From: Lacrimispora sinapis
GTDB lineage: Bacteria > Bacillota > Clostridia > Lachnospirales > Lachnospiraceae
Assembly: GCF_043633585.1 (NCBI RefSeq)
Contig: NZ_CP141832.1
Span: 806,001 to 870,000, forward strand
Reading direction: 5' to 3'
DNA length: 64,000 nt
This document shows positions 50,699 through 60,934 of the stretch, piece after piece. Under the pieces are notes generated by a model that was not told the origin of the DNA, ran no database searches, and saw nothing but the letters and a program-made list of their open reading frames with translations. The position numbers and the translations under genes were made by a program. Position 1 is the first letter of the stretch. The number at the start of each line of letters is the position of its first letter.

Positions 50699-52150
50699 AT
50701 GTTAAGGACAGGTGTTTTTACTATGATCGATCACAGGGATAAGAATCATCCAAAATGGGTGATGGGGGTGCTTGGGTTGATGCTTGCGGTTATCGTAGGG
50801 ATTTGGGGATTGAATCTTTATTATTTTAAAGAAGTGGAAACCAGCCTGTTAAACCAGACATACCGTGATTTGAAGCAGGAGAATGATAAAGTTTTAAGCT
50901 ATTTGCAGGGCCTGACAGAGGCAAAGCTTGAATGGCTGGAATTGTTTGCCGCATACTGTGATCTGCCCGATGGTTCAGGGGCTGAAACCTGGGGAGAGCT
51001 TGCGGAGGATTACAACAAGAAAGGCTCCAGGGTCGCCTTGGCTGATTTAAATGGAACTATTTATTATGGGAATCATAAATCCAGGAACATTTCTGACCAT
51101 ACCTATTACCAGAAGGTATTGGAGGGAAAAGAAAATGTTTCCAGGCTGTTTCCCGGTGAATTTGAAGGACAGGACGGAATCGTATTGGCGGTCCCCATCA
51201 TCAGAGAGGGACAGGTTAAGGGAGCAGCCTTAATGGAATATACGGTAACAGAGCTTGAGTCATATTTAAACAACGTCCGGCTCAGTCCCTATGGTATGAA
51301 TCTTATTTTTACACAATCCGGGGAACTGTTGGCTTCAAACCCTGGCATGGACCAGTACGGTACCATTTTTGAACAGTTAAAGAACATGGAATACCGGGAT
51401 GGACAGTCTCTTGAAAAAATGCGGAAGCTGGTGGAAAGCGGACAGGCCGGATACCTGGTTTACTATGAAAACAACAACAAACGGCTTTTGTATTTCCAGC
51501 CTTCCGGAATAGAAGACTGGATGGTGGCATCCCTTGTGGAGATCGAAGGATACGAGAGTATGCTGCACCGGATCCGTGAGCTGACCATAGGCTTTATCAC
51601 CAGTTCCACCGTCATGCTTGTATGTGCCGTTTTGCTGATTTTTTGTATTCTGCATTGGCGCCAGATAGAAGAAAAGCGGGTGCAAAAGGATTATCTGACA
51701 GGCGTTTATACCAGGGAGACTGCAGGAAGGCTGGTAGCCCAGGGATTAAGAGGTGTGGGAAATAACCGGTTCTACGCGTGTATGTTTTTGGATATTGATG
51801 ATTTTAAAAAAATCAACGACACCTTTGGACATCACAAAGGGGATCTTGTTCTGATAGAAGTGGGCCAGATATTAAGTGCATGCACCAGACATGAGGATGT
51901 AATCGTCCGGTTCGGCGGTGATGAATTCTGCATCTGGCTGTATGGAATGAGAGGCAGAAAGCAGCCAGAAGCCATTGCCGGAAAGATTCTCAGCGCATTC
52001 AATGTGTCCGGGAATATCCATGCCAGCATCGGAATCACACTGGTAGGAGAACATGAAACTGATTACGATGCCATATTGAAAAGGGCAGATGTGGCATTGT
52101 ATCAGGCAAAGAGAAAGGGAAAAAATCAGTATGCAGTCAACTTTTTATGA
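50699..52150 (+). CDS. Membrane diguanylate cyclase with extracellular sensor
   Basis: A 483-residue protein: TM helix (~22-43), a ~250-residue extracellular Cache-like sensor (DLNGTIYYGN; VLAVPIIREGQVKGAALMEYT), a second TM (SSTVMLVCAVLLIFCIL), and a GGDEF domain with an intact active site FGGDEF and an intact inhibitory I-site RHED five residues upstream. It should make cyclic di-GMP in response to an external signal and be product-inhibited. It sits alone between Asp23 and nusB. ATG 50699 and ATG 50723 are both possible starts. Confidence 0.9.
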   Translation: MLRTGVFTMIDHRDKNHPKWVMGVLGLMLAVIVGIWGLNLYYFKEVETSLLNQTYRDLKQENDKVLSYLQGLTEAKLEWLELFAAYCDLPDGSGAETWGELAEDYNKKGSRVALADLNGTIYYGNHKSRNISDHTYYQKVLEGKENVSRLFPGEFEGQDGIVLAVPIIREGQVKGAALMEYTVTELESYLNNVRLSPYGMNLIFTQSGELLASNPGMDQYGTIFEQLKNMEYRDGQSLEKMRKLVESGQAGYLVYYENNNKRLLYFQPSGIEDWMVASLVEIEGYESMLHRIRELTIGFITSSTVMLVCAVLLIFCILHWRQIEEKRVQKDYLTGVYTRETAGRLVAQGLRGVGNNRFYACMFLDIDDFKKINDTFGHHKGDLVLIEVGQILSACTRHEDVIVRFGGDEFCIWLYGMRGRKQPEAIAGKILSAFNVSGNIHASIGITLVGEHETDYDAILKRADVALYQAKRKGKNQYAVNFL

Positions 52151-52205
52151 CAACTGAAAGAAGAAGCGTATGGAAAAGCCAGTTGGAGGCATCTTAAAAA
52201 TTAAG

Positions 52206-52234
52206 TTGTATAAAAATCCCCATTAAGGTATAAT
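52206..52234 (+). promoter_or_regulatory. Promoter of the nusB-recN cluster
   Basis: -35 TTGTAT (52206-52211), a 17-nt spacer, -10 TATAAT (52229-52234). Confidence 0.6.
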
Positions 52235-52279
52235 AATTCCAAACGTCCAGAAAAATTACCAACAGGAGGACCATGGTAA

Positions 52280-52723
52280 ATGACCAGAAGTAAAATGCGT
52301 GAACACTGCTTTAAGCTGCTTTTTTGTGCGGATTTCCATCCGGCGGAAGAAAAGGAAGAACAGCTTATCCAATATTTTGAGGAACCAATGGAGTATGACA
52401 TAAACACAGAAGGGGTAGAGGAGATCATCCACGATGTGGCTATGAGCGGTGAGAATGCCGGCCAGTTAAAAGAAAAAGCAGAAGCTGTCATGGGAAAGAT
52501 CCCGGAACTGGATCTAAAGATCAATGAGGTGGCAGAAGGCTGGAAGACAAAGCGTATGGGCAGAGCCGAACTTACGATCCTCCGTCTTGCTCTTTATGAG
52601 ATTTTGTTTGATGAAGACGTACCGGAAAAAGTAGCCATCAATGAGGCTGTGGAACTGGCAAAAAAGTACGGCGGGAACGAAGCTCCGGCATTTATTAACG
52701 GAGTCCTGGCAAAGCTGGTGTAA
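52280..52723 (+). CDS. nusB: Transcription antitermination factor NusB
   Basis: A 147-residue helical protein: SKMREHCFKLLFC start, RAELTILRLALYEILF, and VAINEAVELAKKYG. It acts with NusE in rRNA antitermination. First gene of a compact cluster running to recN; one base separates it from xseA. Confidence 0.95.
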   Translation: MTRSKMREHCFKLLFCADFHPAEEKEEQLIQYFEEPMEYDINTEGVEEIIHDVAMSGENAGQLKEKAEAVMGKIPELDLKINEVAEGWKTKRMGRAELTILRLALYEILFDEDVPEKVAINEAVELAKKYGGNEAPAFINGVLAKLV

Positions 52724-52724
52724 T

Positions 52725-54023
52725 ATGGCCGGCGCTTATTCCGTTTCCCAGGTCAACGCTTACATCAAGAATATGTTTGCCCAGGATTTTGCCTTAAACC
52801 GGATCTCCGTAAAAGGGGAAGTCTCCAATTGCAAGTACCACACCTCCGGCCACATTTACTTTACTTTAAAGGATGGAACGTCTTCCATCGCCGCAGTCAT
52901 GTTTGCCGGATACCGGAAAGGGCTTTCTTTCCAAATGGAAGAGGGCCAGCAGGTGGTAGTGAAAGGGAGTGTGGAGGTATATGAGCGGGATGGACGCTAC
53001 CAGCTCTATGCCCAGGAGATTAAGAGGGAAGGACTTGGGGATTTGTTTGAGCGGTTTCAGAAACTGCGCAATGAATTGGAAGAGATGGGGATGTTTTCCC
53101 CTGAATATAAAAAGCCAATTCCCAGGTATGCAAAGACCATAGGGATTGTGACGGCTCCCACAGGGGCTGCAATCCGGGATATCATGAATATTTCCGCAAG
53201 GAGAAATCCTTACGTGCAGTTATATCTCTACCCGGCTCTGGTGCAGGGAGAGAGTGCAAAGGAGAGCATAGCAAAAGGAATCGGGACCCTGGATCAGATG
53301 GGGTTAGACGTTCTCATCGTAGGAAGAGGCGGAGGTTCCATTGAAGATTTATGGGCATTTAATGAAGAAACCGTGGCAAGAGCCATTTTTCAGTGTTCCA
53401 CTCCTGTAATTTCTGCAGTGGGCCATGAAACCGATGTGACCATTGCGGATTATGTGGCGGACATGCGTGCGCCAACGCCCTCTGCAGCAGCAGAGCTGGC
53501 CGTATTTGATTACAGACTGTTTGAAGAACAGATACAGCTTTACCGAAACACATTAAGTAAGACCATGGAGCGAAAGATAGAACGCTGCCGGTACCATGCA
53601 AACCAGTATGGGCTGAAGCTTAAATATTTTGATCCCGGACGGACCATTAGGGAGAACCGGCAGAGGCTTTCCGATATGGAAGTGAAGCTTCACACACTGA
53701 TGCTTGCAAAGACAGCGAGAGATAAGGCAGAGGCGGCAGAATTGGCTCTCCGTCTTAAAAACCTCATAGAAAAGCAGGCAGTTCGGGACAGGCACAGGCT
53801 GGAGCTGTTTACCAGCCGCTTGGAAGCCCAGTCTCCCTTAAAGAAAATCGGCGGCGGATATGGATTTGTAACCGATGAAAAGGGGCGGAGGGTTGACTCC
53901 GTCAAACAGGTGAAAGCCGGAGACAACGTCCGATTGAGAGTCCGGGATGGCAGCATGGAGGCTGTGGTTTCCCGAATCACGCCAGAAAAAGCGCCCAAAG
54001 ACGGCAGTTTGGAAAGTAAATAA
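52725..54023 (+). CDS. xseA: Exodeoxyribonuclease VII large subunit
   Basis: A 432-residue subunit: N-terminal OB fold (SVSQVNAYIKN; GEVSNCKYHTSGHIYFTLKD), catalytic core (GIVTAPTGAAIRDI; VGRGGGSIEDLWAFN; SAVGHETDVTIADYVAD), and a C-terminal coiled region. The open frame from 52641 inside nusB is not coding. Confidence 0.95.
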   Translation: MAGAYSVSQVNAYIKNMFAQDFALNRISVKGEVSNCKYHTSGHIYFTLKDGTSSIAAVMFAGYRKGLSFQMEEGQQVVVKGSVEVYERDGRYQLYAQEIKREGLGDLFERFQKLRNELEEMGMFSPEYKKPIPRYAKTIGIVTAPTGAAIRDIMNISARRNPYVQLYLYPALVQGESAKESIAKGIGTLDQMGLDVLIVGRGGGSIEDLWAFNEETVARAIFQCSTPVISAVGHETDVTIADYVADMRAPTPSAAAELAVFDYRLFEEQIQLYRNTLSKTMERKIERCRYHANQYGLKLKYFDPGRTIRENRQRLSDMEVKLHTLMLAKTARDKAEAAELALRLKNLIEKQAVRDRHRLELFTSRLEAQSPLKKIGGGYGFVTDEKGRRVDSVKQVKAGDNVRLRVRDGSMEAVVSRITPEKAPKDGSLESK

Positions 54024-54034
54024 GGAGGCCGGTC

Positions 54035-54247
54035 ATGGCAGCAAAAAAAGAAAAGACCATTGAAGAGACATTTTCAGAACTGGAAGAGCTGATCAAAAAG
54101 CTGGAAAGCGGAGAAAGCTCCTTGGAGGAATCCTTCCAGTATTATGAGACAGGCATGAAGCTTGTCAAGTCCTGCAATGAAAAAATAGATAAAGTTGAAA
54201 AAAAGATAATCGTATTAGAGGAAAATGGTGAAGATCGTGAACTTTAA
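54035..54247 (+). CDS. xseB: Exodeoxyribonuclease VII small subunit
   Basis: A 70-residue helical protein: TIEETFSELEELIKKLESGE and SLEESFQYYETGMKLVKSC. It binds XseA. AAGGAGG precedes the ATG. It overlaps ispA by 23 nt. Confidence 0.95.
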   Translation: MAAKKEKTIEETFSELEELIKKLESGESSLEESFQYYETGMKLVKSCNEKIDKVEKKIIVLEENGEDREL

Positions 54248-55124
54248 AGAGATGTTATCTGCCCGGACACAAGAAGTCCGGCAGGTAGTGGAAGCATACA
54301 TGCCCTCGGTGGACGGGTATCAGAAAACAGTGCTGGAGGCAATGGATTACAGTGTCCGTGCGGGCGGAAAGAGACTCCGCCCCATGCTGATGGAAGAAAC
54401 CTACCGCTTGTTTGGTGGAAAAGGGAAAGAGATTGAGCCGTTTATGGCTGCAATCGAGATGATCCACACCTCCTCTCTCATCCACGATGACCTTCCCTGC
54501 ATGGATAATGACACCCTGCGCCGGGGACTTCCCACGGCATGGGTCAAGTTCGGGTATGATATGGCGGTTCTGGCTGGAGACGGCCTTTTGATTTATGCCA
54601 TGGAAACGGCAGCAAAAGCCCTTTCCCTGACGGATCGGCCGGACAGGGTTGCCCGCTGTATGGGGCTTCTGGCAGAAAAGACAGGTATTTTTGGTATGAT
54701 TGGCGGACAGACCGTTGATGTGGAACTTGCAGGAAAGCCCATTCCCGAGGAAAAACTGGACTTTATTTACCGCTTGAAAACAGGTGCCCTTTTAGAGGCC
54801 TCCATGATGATTGGAGCGATCTTAGGGGGGGCAGAGGAAGAACAGTTAAAATTGGTGGAAAAGATGGCTTTGCTGGTTGGCATGGCTTTTCAGATCCAGG
54901 ATGATATCCTCGATCTGACCAGCAGTGACGAAGTTCTTGGGAAACCGGTTTTAAGCGATGAAAAGAACCATAAAACCACCTACGTGTCATTACATGGCAT
55001 GACAAAGGCAAAGCAGGATGTGGAGATCATGTCGGAAGAGGCAGTAGCCTGTCTTCAAGAACTTCCGGGAACCAATGAATTTCTGGAAGAATTGATCCGT
55101 ATGCTGGTGAACCGGAAAAGATAA
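54225..55124 (+). CDS. ispA: Polyprenyl synthetase (farnesyl/geranylgeranyl diphosphate synthase)
   Basis: A 299-residue trans-prenyltransferase: first Asp-rich motif DDLPCMDND, GGKRLRP, and second Asp-rich motif DDILD. Product length cannot be fixed by eye; IspA-type FPP synthase is usual at this locus. The ATG lies inside xseB with GAGG just upstream. Confidence 0.92.
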   Translation: MVKIVNFKEMLSARTQEVRQVVEAYMPSVDGYQKTVLEAMDYSVRAGGKRLRPMLMEETYRLFGGKGKEIEPFMAAIEMIHTSSLIHDDLPCMDNDTLRRGLPTAWVKFGYDMAVLAGDGLLIYAMETAAKALSLTDRPDRVARCMGLLAEKTGIFGMIGGQTVDVELAGKPIPEEKLDFIYRLKTGALLEASMMIGAILGGAEEEQLKLVEKMALLVGMAFQIQDDILDLTSSDEVLGKPVLSDEKNHKTTYVSLHGMTKAKQDVEIMSEEAVACLQELPGTNEFLEELIRMLVNRKR

Positions 55125-55140
55125 AGGATCTGATTAGAAT

Positions 55141-57066
55141 ATGATATTGGAATTAATAAACGGACCAGAAGACATTAAAAAACTGGATAAGCAGGAGCTT
55201 GATATCCTAAGCCAGGAAATCCGGGATTTTTTATTGGAAAAGATAAGCAATATTGGAGGTCATCTGGCTTCCAATTTAGGCGTGGTGGAACTGACCATCG
55301 CCATTTATCTGGCTTTTGATCTTCCCAAGGATAAGGTCGTCTGGGATGTGGGCCATCAGTCCTATACCCATAAGATATTGAGCGGGAGAAAGGCGGCATT
55401 TAATGAGCTTCGCCAGTTCGGAGGCATGAGCGGCTTTCCCAAAAGGGAAGAAAGCCCCTGTGACGCCTTTAATACGGGACACAGCTCTACATCGATATCC
55501 GCCGGCCTTGGCCTTGCCCAGGCAAGAGATGTGCTGGGGCAGGACCATTATGTAGTTTCCGTCATCGGAGACGGTGCGCTCACCGGCGGTATGGCTTATG
55601 AGGCTTTGAATAATGCGGCGAGAATGGAACGGAATTTTATAATCATACTCAATGATAATAATATGTCCATCTCTGAGAATGTGGGAGGAATGTCCGCTTA
55701 TTTAAGCGGCATCCGTACCGGAGCCGGATACCTGGATCTGAAAAAGTACGTCACCAATGTGCTTTCCAGAATCCCTGTTGTGGGAGATTCCCTCATTGAA
55801 AAGATCAGCCGGACAAAGAACGGCATCAAGCAGCTCTTGATCCCCGGAATGCTCTTTGAGAACATGGGGATCACTTATTTGGGTCCGGTGGACGGCCATA
55901 ATGTAAAGGCACTTTCCAGAGCGTTGCGGGAAGCCAAGAAATTAGATCATACGGTTCTGGTTCATGTGATCACAAAGAAGGGAAAAGGATATGCTCCGGC
56001 GGAGAAAAATCCATCCAGATTTCATGGAGTGGAACCCTTTGACATTCTGACAGGAGAACCCAAAAAGGCTAAGAAGAACCCCAGCTATACCGATGTGTTT
56101 TCCAAAACCATCTGCCGCCTGGCTAAGACCGATAAAAAGATTGTGGCGGTAACCGCGGCCATGCCTGACGGAACCGGCTTAAAGCGTTTTTCCCAAAAGT
56201 ACCCGGACCGCTTTTTTGATGTGGGAATCGCAGAACAGCATGCGGTCACGTCTGCGGCAGGAATGGCAGCCGGAGGTCTCAAGCCCGTTGTGGCGGTGTA
56301 TTCCTCCTTCTTACAGCGTGGATTTGACCAGGTACTCCATGATGTCTGCATCCAGAATCTGCCCGTCGTTTTTGCGGTAGACCGGGCCGGTCTGGTGGGA
56401 AGTGATGGAGAGACCCATCAGGGCATCTTTGATTATTCCTTTTTATCCGCCATTCCCAATATGAGTGTGTTTGCACCCAAGAACTTATGGGAGCTGATTG
56501 ATGGAATGGAGTATGCCATGTCCTATGGCGGTCCCATTGCAGTACGCTATCCCCGAGGAGAGGCTTATCAGGGGTTAAAAGAATTCCGTGCTCCCATCCG
56601 GCATGGAAAGGGAGAGATGATCTATGAAGAAAAAGACATCGCCCTTTTGGCCGTCGGAAGTATGGTGAGTACGGGAGAACACGTAAGGCAGAAGCTGAAG
56701 GCGGAGGGCTGGAACTGTACTCTGGCCAATGGCCGGTTTATCAAGCCCTTTGATCAGGAACTGGTGGATCGCCTGGCAAAAAATCACTGGCTCATCGTCA
56801 CCATGGAAGAGAACGTTCTTCAGGGAGGCTATGGCCTTGCAATCACAAACTATATTCACGAGCATTATCCCCAGGTAAAAGTTATAAATATCGCTTTGCC
56901 GGACTCCTATGTGGAACACGGCAACGTATCTCTTTTAAGAAAAGGGCTGGGGATTGACAGCGATTCTGTAATCTGGCGCATGAAAAAGGAATATCTGGAT
57001 CTGGAACGCCAGAATGCAGAATGGAAAAAATCACAAAGACAAAGCATGGAAGAGAGTAAGGAATGA
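55141..57066 (+). CDS. dxs: 1-Deoxy-D-xylulose-5-phosphate synthase
   Basis: A 641-residue thiamine diphosphate enzyme that starts the MEP isoprenoid pathway. Motifs: VWDVGHQSYTHKIL, the ThDP/Mg motif GDGALTGGMAYEALNNA, and DVGIAEQHAV with the catalytic Glu. It supplies precursors for ispA upstream. The stop overlaps tlyA. Confidence 0.96.
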   Translation: MILELINGPEDIKKLDKQELDILSQEIRDFLLEKISNIGGHLASNLGVVELTIAIYLAFDLPKDKVVWDVGHQSYTHKILSGRKAAFNELRQFGGMSGFPKREESPCDAFNTGHSSTSISAGLGLAQARDVLGQDHYVVSVIGDGALTGGMAYEALNNAARMERNFIIILNDNNMSISENVGGMSAYLSGIRTGAGYLDLKKYVTNVLSRIPVVGDSLIEKISRTKNGIKQLLIPGMLFENMGITYLGPVDGHNVKALSRALREAKKLDHTVLVHVITKKGKGYAPAEKNPSRFHGVEPFDILTGEPKKAKKNPSYTDVFSKTICRLAKTDKKIVAVTAAMPDGTGLKRFSQKYPDRFFDVGIAEQHAVTSAAGMAAGGLKPVVAVYSSFLQRGFDQVLHDVCIQNLPVVFAVDRAGLVGSDGETHQGIFDYSFLSAIPNMSVFAPKNLWELIDGMEYAMSYGGPIAVRYPRGEAYQGLKEFRAPIRHGKGEMIYEEKDIALLAVGSMVSTGEHVRQKLKAEGWNCTLANGRFIKPFDQELVDRLAKNHWLIVTMEENVLQGGYGLAITNYIHEHYPQVKVINIALPDSYVEHGNVSLLRKGLGIDSDSVIWRMKKEYLDLERQNAEWKKSQRQSMEESKE

Positions 57067-57878
57067 AAGAACGACTAGATGTGCTTTTAGTAAAGCAGGG
57101 GCTGGCAGAGTCCAGAGAAAAGGCCAAAGCCATCATCATGTCCGGAATCGTATACGTTGACGGGGAAAAAGAAGACAAAGCAGGGACTTCTTTTGCAGAT
57201 ACTTCTGTCATTGAAGTGAGAGGAAATACGTTAAAGTATGTAAGCCGCGGCGGCTTAAAATTAGAAAAAGCCATGACTCATTTTGACGTGACTCTGGAAG
57301 GAAAGGTCTGCATGGATGTAGGCTCATCCACCGGTGGATTTACCGACTGCATGCTGCAAAACGGTGCTGTAAAGGTGTACGCAGTGGATGTGGGCCATGG
57401 CCAGCTTGCCTGGAAACTCCGGGAAGATGAGCGGGTGGTCTGCATGGAAAAGACTAACATCCGGTATGTGACGCCGGAGGACATTGGAGATAAGATCGCT
57501 TTTTCCTCCATTGATGTTTCCTTTATTTCCTTATCAAAAGTACTGGGACCCGTGAAAAATCTGCTTACGGAAGATGGAGAGGTGGTCTGCCTGATCAAGC
57601 CCCAGTTTGAAGCAGGACGGGAAAAGGTTGGAAAAAAGGGCGTTGTCAGAGAAAAATCCGTTCACTTAGAGGTCATTGAAGCGGTGATTTCCCATGCGTC
57701 TGACCTTGGATTTTCAGTGCTTCATCTGGAATATTCCCCCATTAAGGGACCGGAAGGAAATATTGAATATTTACTTCATTTAAAAAACTGCCGGTCAGAC
57801 GAAGAACGGCCGGAAATATTCGTAGATCCAAAACGGATCGTGAGTGAGGCTCATGCCAAGCTGAGTGAAGGCAGGTAA
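57063..57878 (+). CDS. tlyA: TlyA-family rRNA 2'-O-methyltransferase (YqxC)
   Basis: A 271-residue protein with an N-terminal S4 RNA-binding domain (RLDVLLVKQGLAESREKAK) and an FtsJ-like methyltransferase (MDVGSSTGGFTDC; VCLIKPQFEAGREKVGKKG). It overlaps the dxs stop by 4 nt (ATGA). Confidence 0.92.
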   Translation: MKERLDVLLVKQGLAESREKAKAIIMSGIVYVDGEKEDKAGTSFADTSVIEVRGNTLKYVSRGGLKLEKAMTHFDVTLEGKVCMDVGSSTGGFTDCMLQNGAVKVYAVDVGHGQLAWKLREDERVVCMEKTNIRYVTPEDIGDKIAFSSIDVSFISLSKVLGPVKNLLTEDGEVVCLIKPQFEAGREKVGKKGVVREKSVHLEVIEAVISHASDLGFSVLHLEYSPIKGPEGNIEYLLHLKNCRSDEERPEIFVDPKRIVSEAHAKLSEGR

Positions 57879-57889
57879 GGAGTTATATT

Positions 57890-58747
57890 ATGAGACATTT
57901 TTATGTAGTCATGAATCCGGATAAAGAAGGTGCCAGAGAAACTTCCGAAGCGATTTGCCGGTATCTGGCCGGTCACGGGGCCGATTGTGTCATCGGAAAG
58001 AGCGATAAAAAAGAAAACCAGCCGGGCAGCCACTATACGGATTCCTCCGTGGTTCCCGAAAATACAGATTGCATCATCACTCTTGGAGGTGACGGCACCT
58101 TAATCCAGGCCGCCAGAGACTTAGCAGGCCGCAATATCCCCATACTGGGGATCAACCGTGGTACTTTAGGCTACTTGACACAGATATCCCGCTCGGAAGA
58201 GATGGACCAGGCACTTTCCGCCCTGATATCCGGAGATTATAAGCTGGAGGAGCGGATGATGCTTGATGGAACCGTCCTCCGGAGGGGAGAACCTATCTTT
58301 TGTGACATTGCTTTAAATGAAATCGTCATCATCCGAAACGAGCATTTAAAAGTACTTAAATTCAAAGTTTATGTAAACGGAGAATACTTTAATGAGTATC
58401 GCGCAGACGGACTCATCGCTGCAACACCTACCGGTTCTACCGCATACAATCTCTCTGCCGGAGGTCCTATTCTTGTGCCGGATTCAAAGATGGTGGCACT
58501 GACTCCCATCTGCTCCCACGTATTAGGAACCAGAAGCATTGTGCTGTCCTCCGATGACTGCATACAGGTGGAGATGTTGGGGCAGGATGAGATATGCCAG
58601 GCAGCGGTGTTTGACGGAGATACACAAATCAGGTTATATCCAGGCGATATCATTGAGATCGGACGGTCCGAGATAAAAACCATTTTGGTGAAGCTGAAAA
58701 ACATATCATTTTTGGATAACCTGCGCAATAAAATGACCGGTATATAA
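57890..58747 (+). CDS. nadK: NAD kinase
   Basis: A 285-residue enzyme: GGDGTLIQAAR (nucleotide motif), NRGTLGYLT, and PTGSTAYNLSAGGPI. It phosphorylates NAD to NADP. TAAGGAG precedes the ATG. Confidence 0.95.
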   Translation: MRHFYVVMNPDKEGARETSEAICRYLAGHGADCVIGKSDKKENQPGSHYTDSSVVPENTDCIITLGGDGTLIQAARDLAGRNIPILGINRGTLGYLTQISRSEEMDQALSALISGDYKLEERMMLDGTVLRRGEPIFCDIALNEIVIIRNEHLKVLKFKVYVNGEYFNEYRADGLIAATPTGSTAYNLSAGGPILVPDSKMVALTPICSHVLGTRSIVLSSDDCIQVEMLGQDEICQAAVFDGDTQIRLYPGDIIEIGRSEIKTILVKLKNISFLDNLRNKMTGI

Positions 58748-58759
58748 GGAGGAATCATA

Positions 58760-59209
58760 ATGAAACTGGAACGACACAGCAAAATTGTGGAACTCATCGG
58801 AAAATTTGAGATCGAAACCCAGGAAGAGCTGGCAGATTATTTGAATAAGGCCGGTTTTGCAGTCACCCAGGCTACCGTATCCAGAGACATCAGGGAACTG
58901 AAATTGACTAAGGTTCCGGCTGAATCGGGAAAACAGCGCTACATGGTGCTTCAAAGCCAAGGCTCTTTCAGTGATAAATACATACGGATTTTAAAGGATG
59001 GCTATTTATCAATGGATATGGCTCAAAACATTCTGGTCATTAAGACTGTTTCCGGCATGGCTATGGCGGTGGCTGCAGCTCTGGATGCCCTTCATTTTAA
59101 TGAGATGGTGGGCTGTATTGCAGGAGATGATACCATTATGTGTGCCATACGGACTACAGATGATACCATACTTATGATGGAAAAACTAAAAAAACTCATT
59201 ACGGGATAA
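58760..59209 (+). CDS. argR: Arginine repressor ArgR
   Basis: A 149-residue hexameric repressor/activator: winged HTH (TQEELADYLNKAGFAVTQATVSRDI) and C-terminal arginine-binding domain (GCIAGDDTIMCAIRT). It is expected to act at the argG/argC intergenic palindrome at 24247. The nadK-argR-recN order is standard for Firmicutes. Confidence 0.96.
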   Translation: MKLERHSKIVELIGKFEIETQEELADYLNKAGFAVTQATVSRDIRELKLTKVPAESGKQRYMVLQSQGSFSDKYIRILKDGYLSMDMAQNILVIKTVSGMAMAVAAALDALHFNEMVGCIAGDDTIMCAIRTTDDTILMMEKLKKLITG

Positions 59210-59221
59210 AGGAGGCGCACC

Positions 59222-60880
59222 ATGCTTTCAGAATTACACGTAAAAAATTTAGCCCTGATCGAAAAAGCCGATGTGGAGTTTAAAGAAGGATTGAATGTCC
59301 TGACCGGAGAAACAGGAGCCGGAAAGTCCATAATCATCGGCTCGGTCACCATTGCCCTTGGCGGCAAGGTACCCAAAGATATCATCAGAAAAGGGGCAGA
59401 TTATGCCTATATTGAGCTGATCTTTACGGTCAGCGACCCGGAGAAGCTCCGTCTGTTAAAGGAATATGATGTCCAGCCGGACGGGGACGGAACGGTAATC
59501 ATTTCAAAAAAAATCATGCCCTCAAGAAGTCTCAGCAAAATTAACGATGAAACGGTGACTGCAGGAAAGCTGCGGGATATCACCGGCCTTCTCATTGATA
59601 TCCATGGACAGCATGAACACCAGTCTTTACTCTACAAATCAAAACATCTTGAAATCCTGGACCGCTATCAGGAAAAAAAGTCCCATGACCTAAAAGAGAA
59701 TATTGCGAGCACTTACCGGGAATATAACCAGTTAAAGGAACGTCTTTCATCCTTCGCTCTTGATGAAGAGACCAGACTCAGGGAAATGGACTTTATCCGC
59801 TACGAGATTGAAGAAATCGAGAATGCCCAGTTAAAAGAAGGCGAGGAGGAAGAACTTTCCTCCAGATACCGCCGTTATCTTCATGGAAAAAAAATAACTG
59901 AAAGTTTGTCCTCTGCCTACACTGCGGTCAATACGGACCTGATCGGACGAGCGTTAAAGGAAATTGAATCCGTTGCTTCCTATGATGAAAGGATCTCTGT
60001 AATAAGAGACCAGCTTTTTGATGCGGATTCTATTTTAAATGATATCAACCATGAGATCGCTTCTTATATGGATGATATGTCATTTGATGAAGAAGAATAC
60101 AGGCAGCTGGAGGAAAGACTTGATCTGATCCATAACCTGGAAGCCAAGTACGGCAAGAGCTTGGAACAGATTTTTGCAAATCTGGAAGAAAAACGGAACC
60201 GGCTCAGTGAACTGGAGGATTATGATACATTAAAACAGAAGACAGAGAAGGAAATCCAGGAAATCGAGGATAAACTGGACGGATTATGCGGACAATTATC
60301 TTATATGAGAAAAGAAACCGCAAAAGAGCTGACGAAAAAAATCAAAGACGGTTTAAAAGATTTGAATTTTATTGATGTAGAATTTTCTATGGAATTTAAA
60401 AAGCTGGATCATTACACGGCTGCCGGGTATGATGAAGCGGAGTTTGTCATCTCCACCAATCCTGGGGAAGCACCAAAGCCGTTAGGCGCAGTCGCTTCCG
60501 GCGGTGAGATGTCCAGGATCATGCTGGCCATCAAAACGGTCCTTGCAGATTCCGACGACATCCCTACTCTGATTTTCGATGAAATTGATACGGGAATCAG
60601 CGGACGGACGGCTCAGAAGGTTTCTGAAAAACTTTCCTATATAGCGAAAAACCATCAGGTCATTTTGATCACCCATCTGCCCCAGATCGCAGCCATGGCA
60701 GATGCCCATTATGAAATTTTAAAAAAATCAGACGGCGGCAAAACCACCACCACCATACGCACGCTTTCCGATGGGGAGATGGTGGAAGAACTGGCAAGGC
60801 TTCTCGGCGGCGCAGAGATCACGGAAGCCGTCAGAGAGAACGCCAGAGAGATGAAACGGCTGGCCGGCACAAAAAAATAA
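59222..60880 (+). CDS. recN: DNA repair protein RecN
   Basis: A 552-residue SMC-like ATPase: Walker A GETGAGKS (residues 30-37), central coiled coils (~150-370), the signature SGGEMSRIMLA, and Walker B FDEIDTGISG. It acts in double-strand break repair. Confidence 0.96.
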   Translation: MLSELHVKNLALIEKADVEFKEGLNVLTGETGAGKSIIIGSVTIALGGKVPKDIIRKGADYAYIELIFTVSDPEKLRLLKEYDVQPDGDGTVIISKKIMPSRSLSKINDETVTAGKLRDITGLLIDIHGQHEHQSLLYKSKHLEILDRYQEKKSHDLKENIASTYREYNQLKERLSSFALDEETRLREMDFIRYEIEEIENAQLKEGEEEELSSRYRRYLHGKKITESLSSAYTAVNTDLIGRALKEIESVASYDERISVIRDQLFDADSILNDINHEIASYMDDMSFDEEEYRQLEERLDLIHNLEAKYGKSLEQIFANLEEKRNRLSELEDYDTLKQKTEKEIQEIEDKLDGLCGQLSYMRKETAKELTKKIKDGLKDLNFIDVEFSMEFKKLDHYTAAGYDEAEFVISTNPGEAPKPLGAVASGGEMSRIMLAIKTVLADSDDIPTLIFDEIDTGISGRTAQKVSEKLSYIAKNHQVILITHLPQIAAMADAHYEILKKSDGGKTTTTIRTLSDGEMVEELARLLGGAEITEAVRENAREMKRLAGTKK

Positions 60881-60934
60881 TGCCCATAATTAAATGAATT
60901 CAACTAAAATATGACAGAGTGTTTTTACCGATTC